From positions 2,852,001-2,916,000 of the forward strand of contig LSAX01000002.1 of the NCBI GenBank assembly GCA_001557505.1: a stretch of 64,000 bases of DNA, written 5' to 3'. Below, one piece after another: positions 1 through 10,704 of the stretch; positions within the stretch are counted from its first letter, which is position 1, and every line of letters begins with the position of its first letter. A program made the translations under genes and the position numbers. The notes below the pieces were generated by a model that saw only the letters and a program-made list of their open reading frames with translations, did no database searches and was not told where the DNA came from. The DNA is from Reticulascus tulasneorum. Its lineage: Eukaryota; Ascomycota; Sordariomycetes; Glomerellales; Reticulascaceae.

Positions 1-1209
1 AAAACTGTTGGGTGGGCTTACATACATAGCGTCTTATCGGATGTCGTTATCTGGGCTGCATACTTTCCGAGCCGCTAGTGTTTGTGAATAGCGTTGGAAT
101 ACACTACAAATAGGTAGCTGCCACGCTGCCTGTAATGGTGGGGATGATCGCTACCTAGGCACTGAGGGGATTGTCACTGGGTCCCGAGACCCGGGATTCC
201 CAAGGGTCCAGCCCGCGTCGACTGCGGACATACCTCAAGCTCCCCCCCCCCCCCCCCCCCCCCCACGTGAAGAAGGCATTGGGTGGAATGAGGTATCCCA
301 ATCTGTCCCATATGTTTTAGTTACAACACCCCAGGCAGGCAATCGTAGTTCTATCTTGGTTAAATAAGCTCTTTGCTATCGCCGTATTTATCGTCTCAAG
401 AACCCCATGGCTGGTCTTGCAAACCTAATTAGTACGGCAGCTCCCAGGTTGGGGGATCGACCCAACGTCACATGTGGAAAAGATCAAGCTTATTTCACTT
501 GGCTGGTGAAATACAGAATCAATGTTGCGTTTTTGTGCTCGAACAACTATGCGCAGTTGGCAATGGCTCCGCACCACATAACCGCGTTGAGGAATTGAGC
601 ATTCGTGGAAGTCTGCTCTGAGAAGATACAGAAAGTGGCTCTGTTTGCCATGCACATCTAATCTTAGGTGGCTTATTGAGCGCATGATATACGCCATCAG
701 GGCCATGGAACCAGTCGTTTGCCCTACACGACAAGAACCATTCCGTCAGGAATCGTCCGGCTTCATCATGGGACATTATCTCCAGGCCTTCCGTATGTCT
801 ACATACTGGCCAGTAAGTCTTTTCGATTCGGCAGTTTAGGTCTAGTTGTCGATTGCGATCTCAAGATCTCGGGCGATCTGCTGTAGCACGTCTAATCTTT
901 CAGGCGACAAAGCAGACCCGGAGATTCGCCTTGGTCCTTATCACAAAACAGTAAAGCATTCTAGAGTACGTGTGATGTGAGACATGTTCGACGACGAGGA
1001 AAAGCTACCAGCCTGAATGTCTAAGTAGGCCTGGTACGCTCCTAATAACCTGTGGGCTAACACCCTGGATATACAACCATTGCCGTGCTCCATAGCATAC
1101 AATATACCAGGTATTTCCGAACCATTATTCATGACCTCATACACTCCTCAAGTCACTATATCCAGCCCTCGTGGCCCATAATGAATGTTGCCAGTATCCT
1201 CATCACGAC
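1..1209. other. Left flank with no recognisable gene
   Basis: I see no convincing coding region here. All open frames are short, overlap on both strands and lack family resemblance. The stretch holds a run of 23 C at 242-264, followed directly by a CACGTG box (264-269). Its right part is the 3' flank of the Cue1-like gene. A terminal exon of a gene lying further left cannot be excluded. Confidence 0.5.
242..264. repeat. Poly-C homopolymer, 23 bases
   Basis: This is an uninterrupted run of 23 C on the plus strand, so the minus strand carries G23. It lies in non-coding DNA. Such runs can fold as G-quadruplex or i-motif structures and are prone to length error in sequencing. Confidence 0.95.
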
Positions 1210-1854
1210 CTAGCTCGCCGTTGCCTTCTCCGCCGCAATCCTAGCCTCCATCTTCCGTCTCGCAGCCAGAATCATCTCGTCTCTCCTCTTCTGCAACAGC
1301 GACTGTCTCTCATCCTTATTCGAGCTCCAGCCTTTGCTCTTATCGTCCTCCTCCGATGAAGCTGTCAGCTTATCCTTCAGCTTGTATCTCGTGATTAGAT
1401 CAGGTTGGGCAGGCTTCTCTGGCTGCTTGGGTCCGGTCTGTACCCCGCTGCTGGTGACAGCAATCGAGCCTGGTGGGGGAGGTGGTTGGAATGTTATCGG
1501 CGGCTGTGCTCATATCAGTATTGATCCACACGATATGCGCATGCTAGGAAGTCCAGTTCCTGGCAATCAGTGGGACTGGGAACTCACCGTCTCCATTCTA
1601 CCTGCCAGAATCCTTTCCGACGTGGCCTGGATATTCCCGCCGTTCCGCTGTAGATCCCACAAGATCGTGCGTCGCTCCACTTGCGGAAACATCTGTTGTA
1701 TCCTTTCCACCGCTGCCTCCCGAGTTCGTAACACCGCCTCGCGAGGTTGGCGCTGCTGCGCTGGAACTGATGAGAAGAAAAGATAGCGTATCACGAGTCC
1801 TGAAACCACTAGGATGACTATCAGGTACGGCAACGAGATCTGTTCGTTGGCCAT
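1210..1854 (-). CDS. Cue1-like CUE-domain ER membrane protein
   Basis: The product is 186 aa, from exons 1588-1854 and 1503-1210 (intron 1504-1587, GTGAGT...CAG, phase 0). A hydrophobic segment (LPYLIVILVVSGLVI, about residues 7-22) follows a very short N-terminus. A CUE-type ubiquitin-binding domain spans about residues 42-86, with the typical MFP motif (IQQMFPQV) and a C-terminal ILAGRME helix. The tail is rich in proline, then charged (KDERQSLLQKRRDEM). This layout of N-terminal anchor, CUE domain and basic helical tail matches yeast Cue1 (203 aa), which recruits and activates Ubc7 at the ER membrane for ERAD. The role is inferred from that layout. I chose the ATG at 1854 because it sits just before the membrane segment. 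An in-frame ATG at 1914 would add 20 residues and cannot be excluded. It lies upstream of NOT2 on the same strand. Confidence 0.8.
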
Positions 1855-2618
1855 GATCGCGAATCGCCAGGTGGCGGTGGCGACTAGGAGGTCAAGCTCG
1901 TACTTCCTCGGCAATGATGAAGAGATATACTTGTGGCAGAGATACTTATGTATTAATTCTGGGGAGAGTGCAGATTTCTGGTTGAAAGTTGGATCGCATG
2001 GAGGCTTGTTAAAGGACTGGTGAGTTGGCAGCTGATGGGAGATTCATCAGCCTTGCTGAGGGACCGAACAGGGGGTCGAGGGAATTGTGGCGTCCAAGCC
2101 GGAGTTTGCCGAATAAGTACTTTGTTTCTTTCATGGCAACCACCACACCTCATCGACCAGCAAACTTCGCGACCTATATTATCCTACCACTGTGAACCGG
2201 GGCTGTTTGCATACGAACGCAATTGCTAATTCAGTATGCAGATAGTTAGAAACAAGTCAAGAGACTGTTTTTCTGGCTAGTCTCCATATCAATTCGAACG
2301 TCGTGGTGTCCAAAGCGAGCCTTGACCAAGTACCGTGGAGATCATTAGGGGAGAACAGCACGATTTTCGGATGATGTGAAAGCCAAACATCCTTTATTTT
2401 GATCCGTTGGCCTTTCGCAAGGAATCTACAGTAACACTATTTGACATTCCGACCAAAACAACTCGGCTTCGCAATCCGCCAAACCACCTTTATTCTGGGG
2501 AAGCAATGTTGCCATGTCATTTCACTATGACTGAACGCCTGTCGATAAAATACCAAGGTATCAAGCCATTCCAAACCCTCGCCTATCCGACGAGCTAGCC
2601 AATGAAACGGGCTCTCTA
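1855..2618. other. Intergenic, CUE1-like promoter side
   Basis: This holds the 5' flank of the Cue1-like gene and the 3' flank of NOT2, both on the minus strand. I see no further gene or repeat. Confidence 0.6.
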
Positions 2619-5078
2619 CTATGCAGTTGGTTGTCCCAGAGTAGTATCAAGATCGCCATAATGGAGCGTCAATTCTCTCTGCATAATTCATTAGCATCAC
2701 CAAACTCTTGAATGGACGACTGGACTAGCATACCCGTTCCTTACGCCAAGTTGTGGTATCCCATATTATGTAGTATCCGCGTTCGTGGGTCGGGCTCAGG
2801 ACATGGGGCATCATCATCTCATCCTTGGTCAGCCAGAAGTGTAACTTCTTGTGCCATCTCCAGTTTCGAGAATGCCTGCAATTCGTTAGCTCCTAATGTG
2901 ATTTCTGCGTAGGTGACATGTCTCACAATTCTACTGCCGCCAATTGTTGTTTGATATCTTGTGGGCAGCTGTAGAAGATCCAGAATAATGTTTCCTCGTT
3001 AAAACTTTGAATCTTGGTCTCAATCGGTTGGACATTTGTGACCTGATAGCATTCCGGTAGGCGAAAGTTTGGGACCGATGGCCGAGGCGGTGTATCATCG
3101 AAAAGCGAGTATATTTGAGTTGAGATGAGGCTAAAAATGTTAGCAATGACCGTTTCTGATTGCGAGAGTGCTTACTCTGGCGAGTTAACGTTAAGTCCAA
3201 AGTCGTTCGGGTCCATTCCTTGGATCAGAGCTCCATAACTTGGGTAGTTGTTCATCAACGTCCGCAAACCCTTGATGCCGAACTTGTCGGCTGGAGCCAT
3301 CCCTGCTAGTGGATCCTGCACATCAGAAGAACGGCTGTCTTTCTCGTCTTTCGTCTTTCCAGCCGGACCATCTATTCCTATCCCGCCTAAGGAATTTCTC
3401 GATTCAGACGATATAGAAACCCCATCGGTAGCAGAAGATGTCATCAGCAAGCTTTCTTCTCGAAACGGGTTAGATTTTTGTCGGTTCTCATCCTCCAGCA
3501 CTGCTCCTGTGGAGTCCTGCGTTCGCGATTGCACTGAGACTTGGTCAATAACCAGGTGACTTGACAAGAGATAACATCCATACCCGGAGACGTAGCACTC
3601 GTGGGTGATCGTGCTTCAGCGGCGCGGACGTTAGCAGAGAGGGCGTTCAATAACCCGTTCCCCACAACTCTATTGCTCGGCATCGGCGCAGACGGAGCGG
3701 CTCCCTGGCTGCCGAATCCTAAGGACGACATCAAACTGGCGCTACGCTCTCCCCCAATCTCGCCGTTCGCATTCCTATTTAGTGGCGGGAACTCATCGAT
3801 GCTCGTAGACTGTTGCGGTTGTGAAGGCTGACCAACGGTACCTTGGTTGCCGAATCGAAAACCACCCGGACGGGAGGATGTTGTTGGTGTGAACAGCTCA
3901 TCCTGCGACTGTTGTGAAGATATTGGAGTAGGTTGGTTCCGTTGTATAGGACCACCCAGATTTCTGGATCCCGCAGTCGACCACATCGACGAAGGGCCAG
4001 CGTTGTTAAGTTGAGAGTTGTTGGATAGCGAAGGAAATTCCCTACTGATAGTTAGCACTTCAACTTTAGCAACAGTCCGATGTTTAGAGAGTGGTAGAGT
4101 GCGAAGTGAGGAGAGAATAAAAAGATAGAGGGCATGGGATGATTAATACCCCTTCAAAACCTCAGCATAGCCACGGTTTTTGGAGGGCCGCGAGGAAGAT
4201 GGTGAAGACTCCATCTCTGGTTGGGTGCTCTTTTTCAAGAACTTTCTCTTGCAAAGGGTGCGTGCCATGTTCCCAGAACGAGCGAAGCGCGCGGATGGAG
4301 CGAGGCAGTATGTGGTGGGGAGCGCAAGAGGAAAGAACATACGAAAGGTCTAGCGGTGTTGCAGGTTGCGACCCGCTCAGGCTTTGAGCAAAACTGACGT
4401 TTCCTCCAAGTTGACGGGCAGGATTTTGAAGACTCGCGCCGCCCATCGGGACACCACCACCAAACGCCCAGCCAGATCCATTACTTGCTACATTCCCTTG
4501 TGGTCATGTTAACTTCTTTCTTTCTCCTTATGCTGCCACCGCTCGCACGCTGTGGGGCCCCTACCTAATTTCCCATTCGGTAATCGGTTCGAGACTGATC
4601 GGGTAGGCTGTTGCTGTTGTGGTTGGCCTCCAAACCCTGCTGGAAGACCGCGCAGTGTTTGAGGGACTGCTCCTAAAATCCAAGACTTATTAGCACTGGA
4701 CTTCCTGCCGCGCCTGACTCAAAGCAAACGTGTGACCAAGCCGAACCGGTGAGATCCGAAGTCGATAGCCGTGATGGGACACGCTTGGAGACTGTTGCGA
4801 TTGATTTAGATATCTCTGGCAAACGTTGCTGTACGCATACGAGGTTCGGGTGTCGGTGGCGCGTGATCGACAGAGGACGATGAGGCAGGTGCGCCATTGA
4901 CAGCCGAATGTGTCGCACAAGCTGCCTCGGTCGCTAGGGCGAGGATTGACGGTCTAGACGCAAGAATTGGGTTGCGCAAACGGGAGGGCGAAAGTTTCGA
5001 CGGCAAGCACGCAGCGGGGCATCTTGGAGGATGGAGACGAAAAGGGCAACGGGGATCAATCCTACCTGACCGATTCAT
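2619..5078 (-). CDS. NOT2, CCR4-NOT complex subunit
   Basis: The product is 499 aa from eight exons: 5078-5066, 4672-4565, 4496-4343, 4044-3584, 3533-3176, 3130-2927, 2875-2734 and 2678-2619. Exon 1 is only 13 nt (MNRS plus one base). The fourth exon's upstream intron is 298 bp; most others are about 45-68 bp, and intron 1 is 393 bp. The N-terminal half is Gly/Gln/Ser rich and carries two motifs usual for Not2 (PATPLDLS and REFPSLSNNSQ). The C-terminal NOT2/3/5 domain begins near DPLAGMAPADKFGIKGL. It runs through FWIFYSCPQDIKQQLAAVEL and WRWHKKLHFWLTKDEM to ERGYYIIWD...WRKERRELTLHY. This subunit scaffolds the deadenylase/transcription complex with NOT1 and NOT3/5. The acceptor of exon 5 is uncertain by 6 nt (3533 or 3539); both keep the frame. 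Confidence 0.94.
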
Positions 5079-5466
5079 GGCTGTGTGTGTTTGGGCGTAA
5101 ATCTGTATTGGTGTGTCGCGTGGAGAGGCCGAGGTTTGCGGCAAGAGACAAGGATGGATTGGAATAGTCGATACTCTTAAGGTAGTCGTGGGAGAAGCTA
5201 CCGTGATTGAAGGTTTACTAGGATTATTGGAGTAGAGGCTGAGAAGGCTACATGGTCACGCTAAGGCACGGAACCACGGCCAAAATTGGATCCGATAATG
5301 GGTCTGTGCCCTGTTGACCTTCTAAACCAGAAAAACCTAGGCCCCTGGGGAAGCATCTCATCTTTGTGAGTTACTTGTAAAACAACAGCGCGTCTTTATA
5401 TCAGTACTCATTTGTGGCTGGCACTTTGATTCTCTTAATTCGGGATCAATGCTTCGGATTGCCAAG
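5079..5466. other. Intergenic, NOT2 promoter region
   Basis: This stretch separates the NOT2 start from the ZNG1 stop, both on the minus strand. I see no gene. It presumably contains the NOT2 promoter and the ZNG1 3' UTR. Confidence 0.6.
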
Positions 5467-6784
5467 TTATGAGTTGAGAATCTTTAAAAGACTCTCCTCA
5501 AACTCGATGCCTTGGAGTTGCCTACCGATAAGGATGATCTTCCCTTGCTGAGACTCCGCTGTTGTGCCTGACTGCTCTGGGGCATCGAGGATCTCAAATA
5601 TCTCTCTCACTCCCTGGATCATCTTCACATCTCCATCCGTAAAGACCAACCTCCCTTTCAAGCGATGCACCTCAAACTCGGTCGCTTCACCAGGTAGACG
5701 ATGATCCCAAAGCACAGATCTCAGCCACTTGTCCACACTGTCTAGTTGAGTGGGTGATAATGGCGGGACAGGAACTGCCAGGGTAGATATGGTCTTTGGA
5801 ACTTAGTGACGACTTGGTAGACGTGGCACGGGCATTTTGACTTACAGGATCGAGGTGGCTGTGGCCTTTGTGTCCTGTGTCTAGTTCTGCGAGCTGGTCA
5901 TAGGCATGCAGATCCAGCAAAAAGCCTTCCAGCTCTGGTACGACGCTCTTTTGAGTGACGTGAATCCTGGCTAGTCCGTTGATCGACTGTATCCTGTCTC
6001 TAACGGCTTGCAACTCGTCTTCGGTGACGAGATCGGCTTTGTTTATGACAATCACATCCGCGTGAGAAATCTGGACATGGGCAGTTGTCATGAGTGGGCC
6101 ATGGCCATGGTCATCATGTTCTTCAATCTTGCCAGCTGGATCGTCAAGGCTGCGAAGGATGTTCTTTGCATCGATGAGTGTCACGATGCCGTCCAGGTAG
6201 ATGGTGCTCCCCAAGCCGTCATCTACCCAGAACAAGGGTGCCAAATTGCCCGGATCAGCGAGACCAGTGGTTTCCAACAGGATATAGTCGAAGGCTCCCT
6301 TCTTTTCCATGAGTGATTCAATGGCATTCACTCCGGTGTCCCTTCGTTCGGTCAGCTTAATGTTCGGAGAGGCAAGACAAAGACTGACTTCACTGAGCAG
6401 CAAATGCAACCGTTGCCAACTTCTAGCCATTCTTCCACTTGCTCGTCACCTTTGTTGACTGTGAGCGATTTTTCAATATCGAGAGCTGATGTTTATTAGT
6501 CTTTCATAAGCTCTCAAAGTTTTGTGTGACTAACAGTCTCCGAATTCTGTGCCATGTCAGTCTCACAGCCACGTGTAAGTTGATGTAATGACTGCCACAC
6601 CATTCATAATGACCGCTATTTTCTTGCCATGCCGTGCCGTTAAGATGTAGTTGAGCAATGTTGTCTTTCCCGCACCTAGGTAACCTGTGACAATGGTGAT
6701 GGGAACTTTGATTTGTTTCTCTTCGTCTTCCGCAACTGGCGCCGTTTCGACCAGCTCTGGCGGGGCATCATCGTCGAAATCCAT
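5467..6784 (-). CDS. ZNG1-type COG0523 GTPase zinc chaperone
   Basis: The product is 371 aa from exons 6784-6601, 6546-6535, 6485-6389, 6341-5846 and 5793-5467. The second exon is a 12-nt microexon coding the family-specific NEFGDS segment. A Walker A motif (GYLGAGKT, residues 34-41) precedes the metal-binding CICC (C92, C94, C95). Further on are [13 protein letters not shown], the guanine-specificity motif INKAD, a His-rich loop (EEHDDHGHG) and a C-terminal CobW_C-like region (KGRLVF...GIEFEESLL). The N-terminus carries PPELVETAP. The related CPELVPI motif of the family docks on the zinc finger of methionine aminopeptidase 1. In yeast and animals this family delivers Zn to that enzyme when zinc is scarce, using GTP. 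It is divergent from mob3. Confidence 0.93.
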
Positions 6785-7267
6785 CTTGAAGGAGACGAAC
6801 TTTGTAAATGGGCTGAAATCTCGATACGAAGGGTATTCTGAATGCTCCTAGAATGGTAATAACAAACCCCACAGATATTAAGAACCCCTGGGTTTCTAAT
6901 AGTCCTATTCAGTAGAAAGAAATTCGCCTTCATACGTCACGCCTTTGGATGACTTTTTACGTTGATGGGGTTAGACAGGCACTTGTAGGCTCTTCAGTGG
7001 GGAAATGCATAAGAAGACTTGCCAGCAGCATTCTGACTAAGCATGCAAGGGCGAAGCTTTGGCCACTTCCCGCGTTAGCGGTGGAGCTCATCCCCCCCAG
7101 CCGCCCTCAACTTTGCGCAAGCGCTACGAGCTTAGCTTCAACTTCGTCAAAACTCCAACAGCACCCAACAACCAAGCGCATAGGATATAGCCTTTTATTG
7201 TAGACACAAGCACAGCCAGGACCGGTTGAATCACCACTACCATCGAGACAGAATACTTGAGCCCATC
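6785..7267. promoter_or_regulatory. Shared ZNG1/mob3 divergent promoter region
   Basis: This is a 483-bp region between two divergent start codons. It contains a TACGTCA (ATF/CREB-like half site) at 6933-6939. An ATG at 7226 is in frame with mob3 and could be an alternative start. The regulatory role is inferred from position only. Confidence 0.5.
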
Positions 7268-8961
7268 ATGTCGATGGCGCCGAGCTCGCCACGGCTGCCG
7301 AGCCCACCTCCACCGGCTGAGATCCAGATCACCCCGAAATCCCCATCAATGGGAGCGACGGCGAACAGGCAAGCCTCGCAGATAGAGCAAGCTCTTATTG
7401 ATGCGAACTCCAAGCGTCGTATCCATCCCGGCACAAAGGCGTCCGATATGGCTGCCGGACCACCACTGATACCCCTGAATGAGGTATGGAGTCTCTGCCT
7501 TGTGGCATACCTCCAACATTTTTGCTAATCTTTACATCGCAGCTCGACTCCGCATTTCAACTTCAAGAACATCTCGCAGCTCTACATTACTACCATACCG
7601 CCAGCAATACTCAGCCCATGACCCGCGCAACCGCTATCCAACTCGCCACGCCTCCTCAATCCATCGACCGCACACTCTGGCTGTACGAGCTCTGCCGCTT
7701 CCTTATCTCGCAATGCAATACTCTCATCGTCGGCTTTCTCTTCGATACACCTCCCTGCAGCGCCGCCACCTGTCCGGAGATGCGCGCCTCAGAATGGCAA
7801 TTCCTATGCGCCGTGCACGAGCAACCGAAGTCCTGCTGCGCCATCGACTACTGCTGCCACACCCTCGACTGGGCAGCCAACGTGGTGACGGACCCCAAGC
7901 TCTTCCCCAGCCGATTTGTGGTGCTCAGCGATGGCCACAATAAGGGCGTTGCGGTTAAGAACCTCGTCAACGTCTTTCGCCGGCTGCATCGCATTTTTGC
8001 GCATGCGTGGTTTCAGCACAGGACTGTGTTCTGGACGATTGAGGGCCAAACTGGGCTCTATGTGTTCTTCAAGACGGTGTGCGACATGTATGATTTGTTG
8101 CCAGCGGAGAACTACAAGCTGCCCCCTGAGGCGGAGGGATTGGAGACTTCAACGGCAGTACCCGATGGGAATGGCGCGGAGAAGAGACAGCTGCCAGTGA
8201 CTCTCTTGAAGCCGCAGTCGCGGGGCGCTGAAGGTGGTGCAGCTAGCGAGGACGAGAACTTTCAGCTTGCGGGCCGGACTAACACCCGGCGACATATTCG
8301 AAGTAACCCGTCCACCGGCAGTGCGGTCACGACTGTGTTGGAAGCGGATGAGGAGGACAACTCGGATGTGACGAGCAAGTTGCGGGATCTGCACATCTCG
8401 GCGCCAGAGGTCGTTGACGAGGAGCCAGAGGCAACTGAAGTACCAGTCATAGTCGAGCAGTCCGCCATAGAGGACGCATCACCGCAGGACCCATCCGGGG
8501 AAGACAGTCATGGCGAACTAGAGCAGGAAGTGGTTCCACCGACTGCCGAGCCTGAGAGTGAACCAAGGCAGCAGCCGAGCCGCCGAGAATCAGTTGTGCA
8601 AGTCGAAGAAATCACGGAGCCCGAAGACACCCCAGATACCTCATCTGATGAAAGAGAACCCGAGGAACTGATTACGGCCGTGGACGGCCCAGCCAGCCCG
8701 GACGAAGAGAAAGACGGGGACGAGATCGTGAAAGAAGACGACCGCCCGGCCTTGCCAGAAATCAACATCCAAGACTTCGCGCAATTAGCCTCCGCGCCAG
8801 AGCCTGAAGAGCCATCGGAGAAGGACGAGTCCCAGGAAGAGCTCGAGGAGTTGGCGGAAGCAGATGAGAAGGAGGAATCCAAGGAAGAACTCGAGGAACT
8901 GGCGGAGGCAGACGAGAAGTCCGAGCCAGCAGCAGAGGCCAAGGAGAAGGTCGAAACCTGA
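7268..8961 (+). CDS. Mob3/phocein (MOB4) family protein, STRIPAK subunit
   Basis: The product is 544 aa from exons 7268-7483 and 7543-8961 (intron GTATGG...CAG, with a TGCTAATC branch site). After a Pro/Ser-rich N-terminus, the Mob/phocein fold runs through TLWLYELCRFLISQ, GFLFDTPPCSAATCPEM, SEWQFLCAVHE, HTLDWAANVV and FRRLHRIFAHAWFQH. The expected Cys and His zinc ligands are present. The fold ends near ENYKLPPEAEG. About 300 residues of acidic, Glu/Pro-rich disordered tail follow, including two 16-aa tandem copies. Fungal Mob3 (for example Sordaria SmMOB3, also with a long tail) belongs to the PP2A-containing STRIPAK complex needed for hyphal fusion and fruiting-body development. An in-frame ATG at 7226 would add 14 residues. 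Confidence 0.92.
8830..8925 (+). repeat. Two tandem 48-bp units in the mob3 acidic tail
   Basis: Units at 8830-8877 and 8878-8925 encode S(Q/K)EELEELAEADEK(E/S)E twice. Most differences fall at third codon positions, so this looks like an older duplication held at the protein level. Confidence 0.9.
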
Positions 8962-10704
8962 TTCACATTTGGACGATGATGGTGCCGCGGCAGTGCGCTC
9001 ACAAGCTATCTATCTGTACTTTTACTTCCTGTTCACCAAGTAGCTTCATGATGCAGGCATCCCATGGTTCTAGTGGCTCATGTTGGGGGGAGTCCGTCAT
9101 GTTACAAACACCCAGGTTGTAGAAAGGGAGAAGGCTGATTCCACCAAAAAGGGATTAATACATTATTCTGGAAGCAAAATCTCATGAAGCGTGACTGAGT
9201 CATCAAGATGGGAAAGGGAGAAAGTTGGAATGAAATGCCAAAAACTAGAAGGAAAAAAAAAGCAAATGGTATCTATCTCCCGCTGATGTTCGAATGCTCC
9301 CCTTGATGACTTCGACCAAACCCCGCCCCCGCCGCCCCCCCTTTCCCCGAACCATGCCAACAAGTATATTTAACGCCTGCTCATTGTGAGTATGTGCCTT
9401 TTATGAGTCCCGTACGAACACTGCTGATGCGACATTGGATCTTTCTTTTCTCTGGTGTCCGTTCCCCCCTGGGTAATCCCCGACATTCCATCCATCAGTT
9501 CCTGATCCGCGATGGCTTCATGTCGCCTTGCCAGGCTATGCAGTCCTTAAACCCGTGTTGAAATGTCTATCCTGTGTTGAGTATGTGTGTTGGAGTGTGT
9601 CTGTACAATCGTGACGTATCCCTAATGAGTTGCCCCCTAACGTACGGCGAGCACATGCAGTCGCCAAGAAAACCCCGCCGAGCTGCAACAGCTGTGAGAC
9701 CCGTTTGTGCGGCAGGTAGAAAAGCGCATGGAAAATTCGAAGTTGCACATGATGAAGCGATGATTAAGGGACCCGGACCCTGTTTGTGTCTGTCCTGTTC
9801 GTAGCAAGGGTTGATTGATGCCCACGTGGCTATGCTGTGTATTGAAAGGTAAATCGCGAGGAGCCATACAATTTTGGGATGACGTTGAACAGCATATCGA
9901 TCTGGGATAAATGGCATCGGAGATCATCCCGTCGTCCAATCTTTTGATTTGCCATTCGTGTGCCAGGTTGTTTTACCCTCCTTGGTGATTTTCCCTTAAA
10001 TCATTTTGCCAAAATTAGCCCAGCTTGTGTCCCAACGTGTCCAAAGCGGAAGTCCGAGCACAAGTACTCAATACAGCCCCCACAGAGCTGCCACTTCGTA
10101 AGGATGGCGGCTATCGTAAGAGGGGCATTCGGTTGGTCAGGAGAGAGATGGTGTATGCGTTGAAATATTTAAGGATCCTGTGCATGCGGCTGAGTTCGAA
10201 CGAGGGCACAGAGTGATCGGCCCTCAAAGCGCCTGCAGATGCGGTCGTCAGATCTCACGTCGCAGGCCGCATGATCGGATCGATGGGTCGAGTAAACCTT
10301 CCATAATAGCCGCTACTATCCTGCGTATCAAGTCGCATGCAGTTTGGCTCCCCGGCTGATACCGCTTCGTCTCATCTCGCAATGATTTCCGTATGCCGTC
10401 CTCAAATCAGAGCTATGACCCGCTCCATAGCCTGGTGCTTGAGAAAGATTCAACCTTCGAAGCACATGGTCGGCAGTTTCCAGGTGTACTGGCCCTGTCT
10501 GTGCCATGCCGGTACCAGCCCACGTGCATTAAGCTTTGTGCCACTGGAGATCTTCGTTGTGTTTTGTCAATCCATATGCCCATGGTCCAGATAACCCCCA
10601 ACTTCGCACTCTCCAATCCCTTAGCTTGCTGCCAACATGAGGGAAGACATCCGTGGCCCTGAATCAAGGAGTAGATTTCCAATCGTAAATGCGTTTGTAT
10701 CCAA
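8962..10704. other. Convergent intergenic region, no gene seen
   Basis: This 1.7 kb lies between the 3' ends of mob3 (plus) and the Zn2Cys6 factor (minus). It has a C-rich patch around 9322-9352 and scattered short open frames on both strands, none convincing. It presumably holds both 3' UTRs. Confidence 0.55.

Noticed and set aside
8508..9002. Ser-rich 164-codon minus-strand frame
   Set aside because: It is the antisense shadow of the Glu/Asp-rich tail of mob3, since acidic codons read as Ser and Phe on the other strand.
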